Shown: piece after piece, positions 30,989 through 37,076 of the stretch
Layout: each line of letters begins with the position of its first letter
How positions within the stretch are numbered: the first letter of the stretch is position 1
NCBI GenBank assembly: GCA_966210725.1
Contig: CBIHLN010000003.1
Coordinates: forward strand, 1-64,000
DNA length: 64,000 nucleotides
Origin: Lysobacter_C sp966210725
Lineage (GTDB): Bacteria; Pseudomonadota; Gammaproteobacteria; Xanthomonadales; Xanthomonadaceae
Direction: 5' to 3'
Notes under the pieces: model-generated
What the model saw: the letters and a program-made list of their open reading frames with translations, nothing else
Databases searched by the model: none
Told to the model about the DNA's origin: nothing
Program-made: the position numbers and the translations under genes

Positions 30989-31094
30989 AAAATCTGAACA
31001 CGGTTGCCGGGCCTGCGCGAGGGCGTCGAGCCTTGTCTGCGAAGGATGGCCGTGACTCTCAAGCCCGATCGTGCGCTGCCATTGCATCGAGCCG

Positions 31095-31112
31095 CGTTAC
31101 AGGGCTGAAACG
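31095..31112. promoter_or_regulatory. Upstream operator/enhancer copy 2
   Basis: CGTTACAGGGCTGAAACG: identical to copy 1 at 16 of 18 positions, with one arm mismatch. It lies about 106 bases upstream of the sigma54-like -24 element, a normal distance for an enhancer-binding protein site. Confidence 0.5.
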
Positions 31113-31217
31113 TATTCCGTCGTGGCTGCGGCCCCCGATGGCGTCCCCATCCCCTCGATGCGGCCCTGATGAGCAGGGGCGCTGCACCCGGTAACGGTTT
31201 GCGCGCACCTGAACGGA

Positions 31218-31232
31218 CATGGCATCGCGTAT
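31218..31232 (+). promoter_or_regulatory. Candidate sigma54 promoter of the Fap-like operon
   Basis: TGGCATCGCGTATGC carries GG (31219-31220) and GC (31231-31232) at the exact -24/-12 spacing and fits TGGCAC-N5-TTGC except at two positions. Transcription would start near 31244, giving a leader of about 60 nt. Confidence 0.45.
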
Positions 31233-31303
31233 GCGTGCCTTTCCGTGCGTCCCCAGCCGGTGCCATCCCCTGGGTGCCGGACCGACGCATCAGGAGAACA
31301 ACA

Positions 31304-32230
31304 ATGCGCATTCGTAGAGCTCTCATCGCGTCAGCCGTGCTCGTGGGTCTTGGAGTCACCGGACAGGCGTGGGCACAGGCCAGCAACGACAACAACGCCC
31401 GTCGCGGCGTACAGACGGCCATCGACGACGACAGCGACAACAGCGACAACAGCAACCACGGCCGCGCCCGGGCCTCGGACTACGGCTCGGCGGCGGCCAA
31501 CAACAGCAGCACCGCCACCTCCAGCTTCTCCAACTCCTTCAACAGCAGCAAGGCGATCGCTGAAACCCGCCTGGACGGCTACGTGACCGATATCCGCATC
31601 CGCGACATCGGCAACGTCGCCAACAACTGGGGCGATGCCGACGGCGGCCACGGCGGCGCCGGCGGCAAGGGCTATGGCGGCCACGCCGACGGTGGCGAAG
31701 GCGACGGCGGAAGCGGCGGAGACGGCGGCAATGCGCGCGCGCGCGGCGCCAACGGCGGAGACGCGTATGCCTATACCGGCGACAGTTCCGCCGGAACCGG
31801 CGCCGACGGCGGCGACAGCGACAGCGACAGTGGGCGCGTCCGCGAGCGCGGGGCCGGATCGGCCACCGGCGGCGCGGCCAGCGGCAGCGGCGGCTCGGCC
31901 ACCTCCGGGTCGGCCACGGCGTCAGGCGGCAGCAGCAGTGCTACCGGCGGCAACGGCGGATCGATCGCCTCCAACGGCGGTGCCGGTGGCGGCGGTGGCG
32001 CAGGCTCCGGCGGCAGCGCGACGGGCGGATCGGGCAGCGGTGCGGCCGGCGGCGCCGGTGGCAGCGGCGGCTCGGTCAGCAACGACGCGGGCGCTTTCAA
32101 CATGTCGTCCAACATGACCAACGTCGGTCAGTCCGCGGCCGGCATCATGACCGTGGCCCAGAACAGCGGATTCGCATCGCTGATCCAGCAGGGCGTGACC
32201 GTCCAGGCCAACCTCACGGTCGGTCCGTAA
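31304..32230 (+). CDS. Exported Gly/Ser/Asn-rich protein, candidate amyloid subunit (FapB/FapC-like)
   Basis: This protein is 308 aa with a signal peptide ending A-W-A-Q (residue 25). The mature protein has three parts: an Asn/Ser/Asp-rich segment (26-110) with S-N-S-F-N-S-S-K-A-I-A-E-T; a very low-complexity Gly/Ser/Ala tract (about 113-257); and a hydrophobic C-terminal segment (258-308) with M-T-N-V-G-Q-S-A-A-G-I-M-T-V-A-Q-N-S-G. It has no Cys, and Trp is rare. The CAGGAG site and the signal peptide fix the start at 31304. Composition, export and neighbours (C39 protease, FapE- and FapF-like genes) suggest an amyloid or matrix fibre subunit. The Gly tract itself is unlike the classic FapC repeats, so the assignment is inference. 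Confidence 0.65.
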   Translation: MRIRRALIASAVLVGLGVTGQAWAQASNDNNARRGVQTAIDDDSDNSDNSNHGRARASDYGSAAANNSSTATSSFSNSFNSSKAIAETRLDGYVTDIRIRDIGNVANNWGDADGGHGGAGGKGYGGHADGGEGDGGSGGDGGNARARGANGGDAYAYTGDSSAGTGADGGDSDSDSGRVRERGAGSATGGAASGSGGSATSGSATASGGSSSATGGNGGSIASNGGAGGGGGAGSGGSATGGSGSGAAGGAGGSGGSVSNDAGAFNMSSNMTNVGQSAAGIMTVAQNSGFASLIQQGVTVQANLTVGP

Positions 32231-32335
32231 CCGTCCGGTACGACGCGCCGCAGGTGCCCCCGCCCTGCGGCGCGTTGTCCTGCGCGTTGCGCATGCGAGG
32301 GGCGGCCCATGGGGCTGCGTACCGGAGATCCGGTC

Positions 32336-32698
32336 ATGGTCGATTCGTTCCGTATGCATGGCATGGCGGTCGCCCTCGGGTGCTGCCTCGCCTTCCACGT
32401 GTCGCCAGCCCGGGCGGACGAGCCGGTCGGCGCACCGTCCTCCCCGTTCGCCGCGCCGGTGGCGGAGAGCCGGCTGGATGCACTTCGCGGTGGCGAGGGT
32501 GTCGACAACGACAGCCGGGTGCTGGGCGAGGTCACCGGCAACAGTGCCGACCGGGTGGTCACCGGCGACAACACGCTGGGTGGCGGCGCGTTCGCCGGGT
32601 CCAGCGGCATTACCACCGTCATCCAGAACACCGGTGCCAACGTGTTGATCCAGAACGGCATGGTGGTCAACGTCCAGTTCGTGGACCCCACCCCGTGA
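32336..32698 (+). CDS. Small exported protein with double-glycine-like motif (minor Fap-like subunit)
   Basis: This is a 120-aa protein with a signal peptide cut near A-R-A27. The mature part carries L47-D-A-L-R-G-G53, followed by an Asn/Gly/Thr-rich region and the C-terminal segment G-I-T-T-V-I-Q-N-T-G (91-100) then A-N-V-L-I-Q-N-G. That segment echoes G-I-M-T-V-A-Q-N-S-G in the preceding gene product. GGAG lies 9 bases before the ATG at 32336, chosen over an in-frame ATG 27 bases upstream. Its TGA overlaps the GTG of the protease gene (GTGA). A fibre nucleator or minor subunit is inferred. Confidence 0.7.
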   Translation: MVDSFRMHGMAVALGCCLAFHVSPARADEPVGAPSSPFAAPVAESRLDALRGGEGVDNDSRVLGEVTGNSADRVVTGDNTLGGGAFAGSSGITTVIQNTGANVLIQNGMVVNVQFVDPTP

Positions 32699-33414
32699 CG
32701 TATCCGCAGGCCCGCACGTGGCGGTGGTATGCGGGCTGCGCGCTGGTCGCCGTGCTGGCGGTGCCCGCGGGATCGGCGCCGGCCGCAGCGGACACGCTGG
32801 ACCTGCGCACACCCCACGGCGGCGCCTACCAGTTGCGCGTGACCAGCCTGAAGCAGGCGCGCTTCTCCACCACCGTCCCGCAGCAGTACGACTTCAGTTG
32901 CGGCTCGGCGGCCACGGCCACGCTGCTGACGCACCAGTACGGGTATCCCGTCACCGAGGCGGATGTCTTCCTGCGCATGTACGCCAACGGCGACCAGGCC
33001 AAGATCCGCGAGGAGGGGTTTTCGCTGCTGGACATGCGCCGCTACCTGTCGGCGCACGGGTTCGAGGCCGACGGGTTCGAATTGCCGATCGAGAAGCTGG
33101 CCGAGGAAGGGTTGCCTGCCATCGTCCTGCTCAACGACCGCGGCTACCGGCATTTCGTGGTGGTCAAGGGACTGCGCAACGGGCGCATCCTGCTGGGTGA
33201 TCCCGCGCGTGGCACCCGGGCGATGCCGGTGCCGCGGTTCCACGAGCTCTGGGACAACGGCGTGATGTTCGTCATCCACAACCGCCGCGACGCGGCGCAA
33301 TTCAACCAGCCGCGCGACTGGCGCACCGCGCCGCCCGCGCCGCTGGAAACGGGCATCCAGCGCGATGGACTGCGCAACACCGTGCTGCCCAAGCGCGGCC
33401 CTGGAGACATCTGA
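32695..33414 (+). CDS. Periplasmic C39-family cysteine peptidase (FapD-like)
   Basis: This protein is 239 aa with an N-terminal signal/anchor helix (about residues 9-27) and one C39 peptidase domain. Q63 (oxyanion hole) and C69 in P-Q-Q-Y-D-F-S-C-G-S-A, H153 in R-H-F-V-V-V-K-G, and D169 in L-L-G-D-P-A-R-G form the complete catalytic set. There is no ABC transporter part, unlike bacteriocin exporters. Stand-alone exported C39 peptidases in this gene order are FapD in Pseudomonas, where the protein is needed for fibre assembly. It starts at GTG, overlapping the upstream stop; the frame is open further upstream but without homology. The next gene starts one base after its stop. Confidence 0.88.
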   Translation: MTYPQARTWRWYAGCALVAVLAVPAGSAPAAADTLDLRTPHGGAYQLRVTSLKQARFSTTVPQQYDFSCGSAATATLLTHQYGYPVTEADVFLRMYANGDQAKIREEGFSLLDMRRYLSAHGFEADGFELPIEKLAEEGLPAIVLLNDRGYRHFVVVKGLRNGRILLGDPARGTRAMPVPRFHELWDNGVMFVIHNRRDAAQFNQPRDWRTAPPAPLETGIQRDGLRNTVLPKRGPGDI

Positions 33415-33415
33415 C

Positions 33416-33928
33416 ATGCACGCGCCGACCGCCCGGGCCCTGCACATCCTGCTTGCCGCGGCGGTCGCCGCCGCGCCGACGGCCACGCATGCCGCCGGTC
33501 CGGCGCCCGCCTCCACGCTGGGCCCGGAATGGCGCGCCATCGCACCCGAGCGCCTCGGCACGATGCGGGGCGGCTTCCAGCTGCCCGGCGGCCTGGTGCT
33601 GTCGTTCGGCGTCGAGCGGGCCGTCTGGGTGAACGGCGCGCTGGTGGCGTCGACCCGTGTGCAGATCGCCGACCTCGCCCGGATGACCCCGCAGCAGGCA
33701 CGGCAGCTGCAGGCCTTCCAGCAGGGCATGGGCGTGCAGGTGGGCCCGGGCAATGTGATCGTCGCCCCCGGCAGCGGCGCACTGGTGATCCAGAACACCC
33801 GCGACCACCAGGCGATCCGCGCGCTGACCACGCTGTCGGTGGACGTCGGCACCCTTGGGACTTTCCAGCAGGTCAACGCCTTCGACACGGTGCAGGCGGC
33901 GGTGCTGGCCGGTATCGGCGGCCCCTGA
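33416..33928 (+). CDS. FapE-like secreted protein with RGGF motif
   Basis: This protein is 170 aa with a signal peptide (residues 1-26, ending T-H-A-A). Then comes E-R-L47-G-T-M-R-G-G53-F-Q-L-P-G-G, followed by the beta-rich L-V-L-S-F-G-V-E-R-A-V-W-V-N-G, a helical Q-Q-A-R-Q-L-Q-A-F-Q-Q stretch, A-L-V-I-Q-N-T (122-128) and a C-terminal helix. Its size, secretion and place between the C39 peptidase and the FapF-like barrel match FapE. The R-G-G motif sits at the same residue numbers as in the small protein encoded at 32336. Confidence 0.7.
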   Translation: MHAPTARALHILLAAAVAAAPTATHAAGPAPASTLGPEWRAIAPERLGTMRGGFQLPGGLVLSFGVERAVWVNGALVASTRVQIADLARMTPQQARQLQAFQQGMGVQVGPGNVIVAPGSGALVIQNTRDHQAIRALTTLSVDVGTLGTFQQVNAFDTVQAAVLAGIGGP

Positions 33929-33973
33929 GCGTTTAAGCGCGTGTACCCCTTTTCCCCGGCCAGAGGACGACCC

Positions 33974-35365
33974 ATGGGCACGCACGGACATCGACCCGGT
34001 CGGTATTGGTGGTGGGCGTCGGGCCTGTTGCTGGCGGGCGCGGCCCAGGCACAGTCGCCGGCCGACACCGCGCGGCTGGACGCCCTCCAGCGCGAGATCG
34101 CCGCGCAGACCGAACGGCTCGAAGGCCTGAAGCGGTTGCTGGCCGAGCAGGAAGGCGAACTGGTCCGGCTGCGCGGCGCGTTGGACGAGCAGCGCCTGGA
34201 CAGCACCCGCGCCAAGGGGCGGGAGGCTGCCCGTAGCGACGCCCTGACGCAGGTCCCGCTGGCCAACGTGACCATGGCGCAGGCGGTGCTGCCTGAATCG
34301 GCGGTGGCGCAGGCCCCGCCGCCGCCGGGTGACGCGCCGCCGGCCGGACCCGCCACGGATCCGGCCCAGGCACCGCAGCCCGTGGGCCGGGCGCCGGAGT
34401 CCGACACGCGGCCGCCCGAGGTCGCCCAGATCTTCGAGCAGCCCGGCGTGCTGACGCCCCCGGGCAAGTTCGTGCTCGAGCCCGCCTTCCAGTTCGGCTA
34501 CTCGGCCAATGACCGCGTCGCGCTGGTGGGATTCACCATCATCCCGGCGATCCTCATCGGGCTGATCGACGTGCGACAGATCAAGACCACCACCGCCATC
34601 GCCACGCTGACCGGCCGCTACGGGTTGGGCAAGCGCTTCGAGCTGGAAGCCAAGGTCCCGTACGTCTACACCTACACCGACACCATCAGCCGGGAGATCT
34701 TCACCGGCACGGCGGTCGACAACGTCTTCAATTCCGAAGGCCACGGCCTCGGCGATGTCGAGTTCACTGCCCGCTACCAGTTCAACCAGGGCGGGCCGGA
34801 CCGGCCGTTCTGGGTGGGCTGGCTGCGCTACAAGAGCCGCACCGGCAAGGACCCGTTCGAGGTGGTCACCGACTGCGTGACGCGCTGCGTGGCCAATGCG
34901 ACCGGCACCGGCCTGCCGTTGGACCTGCCCTCCGGCAGCGGTTTCCACGCCCTCCAGCCGGGCGTCACATGGTTGTATCCGTCCGACCCGGTGGTGTTCT
35001 TCGGCAGCTTCAGTTACCTGCACAACTTCAAGCGCAGCAACGTGTCGCGTACCGTGCTGGGCGGTGTCGAGGAGCCGATCGGCGAGGTCAAGGCGGGCGA
35101 CATCCTCGGCTTCAACCTGGGCATGGGCCTGGCGCTCAACGAGAAAGCCGCCATCAGCCTCGGCTATGACCAGAGCATCGTCGACAAGACCCAGCAGAAC
35201 GGCGAGGACGCGCCCGGGTCGGCCCGTGTGGTGCTGGGGACCCTGCTGCTGGGCGGCTCGTACCGGTTCAACGAGCGGGTTTCGCTGAACGTGGCGCTCG
35301 GGGTCGGCGTGACCCGTGACACCCCCGACATGACCCTGACGGCGCGGGTGCCGATCTCCTTCTGA
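33974..35365 (+). CDS. FapF-like outer-membrane beta-barrel with N-terminal coiled coil
   Basis: This protein is 463 aa with a signal peptide ending A-Q-A-Q27, then a heptad-rich coiled coil (about residues 28-75, with repeated Leu/Glu/Arg) and a Pro/Ala-rich linker (about 100-145). The conserved plug-like segment P-G-V-L-T-P-P-G-K-F-V-L-E-P lies near 150-163. A long series of alternating amphipathic strands follows to the last residue, Phe, as in outer-membrane barrels. FapF of Pseudomonas is a trimer with exactly this coiled-coil-plus-barrel plan and exports Fap subunits. Generic annotation would be transporter/phenol MetA-type barrel. GAGGACG precedes the ATG at 33974. Confidence 0.78.
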   Translation: MGTHGHRPGRYWWWASGLLLAGAAQAQSPADTARLDALQREIAAQTERLEGLKRLLAEQEGELVRLRGALDEQRLDSTRAKGREAARSDALTQVPLANVTMAQAVLPESAVAQAPPPPGDAPPAGPATDPAQAPQPVGRAPESDTRPPEVAQIFEQPGVLTPPGKFVLEPAFQFGYSANDRVALVGFTIIPAILIGLIDVRQIKTTTAIATLTGRYGLGKRFELEAKVPYVYTYTDTISREIFTGTAVDNVFNSEGHGLGDVEFTARYQFNQGGPDRPFWVGWLRYKSRTGKDPFEVVTDCVTRCVANATGTGLPLDLPSGSGFHALQPGVTWLYPSDPVVFFGSFSYLHNFKRSNVSRTVLGGVEEPIGEVKAGDILGFNLGMGLALNEKAAISLGYDQSIVDKTQQNGEDAPGSARVVLGTLLLGGSYRFNERVSLNVALGVGVTRDTPDMTLTARVPISF

Positions 35366-35541
35366 GGCGTGCCGTCCCGGCATACGGCCCGGCCAGTGGC
35401 TGGACCGCCTGGAAGCTGCCATAATGCGCGGCTTCCTGCGGCCTGGCCGCCGGAACCTTGCCCCACCGCACCCATCCGGGCGACGGGGGGCTGAACGGGC
35501 CGGCACGGCGACGTGCGGCCTTCATCCACAAGGAAACCACC

Positions 35542-35997
35542 ATGCGTCATTACGAAGTCGTGTTCCTGGTCCACCCGGACCAGAGCGAGCAGGTGCCGGC
35601 CATGATCGAGCGCTACAAGGGCTTGATCGAAGGCGGCGAAGGCAAGATCCACCGCCTGGAAGACTGGGGCCGCCGCCAGCTGGCGTACCCGATCCAGAAC
35701 CTCGTCAAGGCCCACTACGTGCTGCTCAACATCGAGTGCACCCAGGCCGTGCTCAACGAGCTGGTCGACGGGTTCCGTTTCAACGACGCGATCCTGCGCC
35801 ACCTGGTCATGAAGCGCGACGACGCCGACACCGAGCAGTCGCTGATCATGAAGTTCAAGGACGAGAAGGGCGACAAGCCCGAGCGCGGTGAGCGCCGTCG
35901 CCGTGACGACGACAGCAGCACCGACAACGACGGCGAAGGCGACAAGAGCGACGCCAAGTCCGACGACAAGTCCGGCGACAACGCCGAAGCCGCCTGA
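35542..35997 (+). CDS. rpsF: Ribosomal protein bS6 with long acidic tail
   Basis: This small-subunit protein pairs with bS18. The conserved M-R-H-Y-E-V-V-F-L-V-H-P-D-Q start and the fold region end near residue 105. The remaining 45 residues are a highly charged tail: a short Arg cluster, then Asp/Ser/Lys-rich repeats such as D-K-S-D-A-K-S-D-D-K-S. At 151 aa it exceeds E. coli S6 (131-135 aa). A CATAAT at 35420-35425 may be its -10. AAGGAA precedes the ATG. Confidence 0.97.
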   Translation: MRHYEVVFLVHPDQSEQVPAMIERYKGLIEGGEGKIHRLEDWGRRQLAYPIQNLVKAHYVLLNIECTQAVLNELVDGFRFNDAILRHLVMKRDDADTEQSLIMKFKDEKGDKPERGERRRRDDDSSTDNDGEGDKSDAKSDDKSGDNAEAA

Positions 35998-36008
35998 GGA
36001 TTACCGAC

Positions 36009-36239
36009 ATGTCCAAGTTCTTCCGCCGCCGCAAGTTCTGCAAGTTCACCGCCGAAGGCGTGACCGAGATCGACTACAAGGATCTCAACACCCTGCGCCA
36101 GTACCTCACCGAGACCGGCAAGATCGTGCCGAGCCGCGTGACCGGCACCAAGTCCAAGTACCAGCGCCAGCTGGCCACGGCCGTCAAGCGCGCCCGTTAC
36201 CTGGCCCTGATCCCGTACACGGACAACCACAACGTCTAA
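36009..36239 (+). CDS. rpsR: Ribosomal protein bS18
   Basis: This is a 76-aa protein of the small-subunit platform. It starts M-S-K-F-F-R-R-R-K-F-C-K-F and contains the usual I-D-Y-K-D and basic R-x-T-G-T-K-S-K-Y-Q-R-Q-L blocks. It lies 11 bases after rpsF and is co-transcribed. The single-stranded DNA-associated priB gene sometimes found before rpsR is absent. Confidence 0.98.
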   Translation: MSKFFRRRKFCKFTAEGVTEIDYKDLNTLRQYLTETGKIVPSRVTGTKSKYQRQLATAVKRARYLALIPYTDNHNV

Positions 36240-36251
36240 GCGGTCCGGCCG

Positions 36252-36272
36252 GGGCGGGCGCCATGCCCGCCC
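36252..36272. other. Hairpin between rpsR and rplI
   Basis: Stem GGGCGGGC/GCCCGCCC with a GCCAT loop, 12 bases after rpsR and without a T tract. It could stabilise or attenuate the rpsF-rpsR message before rplI. Confidence 0.35.
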
Positions 36273-36362
36273 TGCGCTGCACGTGCATTCGGACAGCGAA
36301 CCCCGCTGCGGCGCCCCGCGTCGCTAACGAATCAAGCTCGATACGAGCACTGGAGCACCACC

Positions 36363-36815
36363 ATGCAACTGATCCTCCTGCAGAACGTCCTCAACCTCGG
36401 CAAGCTCGGCGACAAGGTCACCGTGAAGCCGGGTTACGGCCGCAACTTCCTGGTCCCGCACGGCAAGGCCGTCCCGGCGACCGAAGCCAACCTGGCCGAG
36501 TTCGAAGCCAAGCGCGCCGAGTACGAAGCCAAGGCCAAGGCCTCGCTGGATGACGCCGAAAGCCGCAAGGCCAAGCTCGAAGGCGCCGAAGTCACCATCC
36601 ACGCCAATGCCGCGACCGAAGGCAAGCTGTACGGCTCGGTGACCAACCGCGACATCGCCGAGGCGCTGACCAAGGCCGGCTACGAGGTCGAGAAGTCCGA
36701 GGTGATCCTGGGCGAGGGCGCGTTCCGCCACACCGGCGAGTACGAGGTCCTGCTGCACCTCCACGCGGACGTGGAAACCACCGTCAAGGTGATCGTGGCG
36801 CCGGAAGCGGCCTGA
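36363..36815 (+). CDS. rplI: Ribosomal protein bL9
   Basis: This large-subunit protein binds 23S rRNA. It is 150 aa with the N-domain M-Q-L-I-L-L-Q-N-V ... G-Y-G-R-N-F-L-V-P, a long central helix rich in Ala/Glu/Lys (about 45-80), and the C-domain. It lies 123 bases from rpsR, with GAGCACCACC before the ATG. Confidence 0.98.
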   Translation: MQLILLQNVLNLGKLGDKVTVKPGYGRNFLVPHGKAVPATEANLAEFEAKRAEYEAKAKASLDDAESRKAKLEGAEVTIHANAATEGKLYGSVTNRDIAEALTKAGYEVEKSEVILGEGAFRHTGEYEVLLHLHADVETTVKVIVAPEAA

Positions 36816-36861
36816 TCCACCTTGTGCCCCGGGCGATGCCCGGTGGCGCATGCGGTACACG

Positions 36862-36883
36862 AACGGGCGCCTCGGCGCCCGTT
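36862..36883 (+). terminator. Terminator after rplI
   Basis: A 9-bp stem AACGGGCGC/GCGCCCGTT closed by CTCG (36862-36883), followed by TCGTTT. A smaller hairpin CCGGGC/GCCCGG (36829-36843) precedes it. Together they likely end the ribosomal protein operon. Confidence 0.65.
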
Positions 36884-36967
36884 TCGTTTGGCGCGGTGGC
36901 CGCGCCGCGGCCGCGTTTCATTGCCGTGATCTCGGTCGATGAGACCGATCCACGTTAGAAATCGGCG

Positions 36968-36976
36968 TTATCCACA
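36968..36976 (+). promoter_or_regulatory. DnaA box upstream of dnaB
   Basis: TTATCCACA is a perfect match to the DnaA consensus, 101 bases before the dnaB ATG. A degenerate GTGCCCACA follows at 36991-36999. One or two boxes are too few for an origin; a DnaA-controlled dnaB promoter is the simpler reading. Confidence 0.55.
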
Positions 36977-37076
36977 GGTTGTTCCGTCGCGTGCCCACAG
37001 GCGGACTGCCTAGGATGCGTGTCCGACACTCGATCCAGGCCATGGACCCGGCCGCGCATGGGAACCGCGCACACTG

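Larger units (their letters stand above)
30838..31303. other. 466-bp regulatory intergenic region before the Fap-like operon
   Basis: This is the longest gene-free stretch in the window. It holds a 12-bp palindrome ACAGGCGCCTGT (30938-30949), two copies of an 18-bp imperfect palindrome (30971 and 31095), and a sigma54-like promoter (31218-31232), then a CAGGAG ribosome site before the ATG at 31304. No further coding region is supported; an in-frame extension back to 31169 lacks a signal peptide and crosses the promoter. Confidence 0.7.

Noticed and set aside
36961..37076. Chromosome origin at the DnaA box near dnaB
   Set aside because: Only one perfect box and one poor one, no AT-rich unwinding element, and no dnaA, dnaN or gidA nearby.
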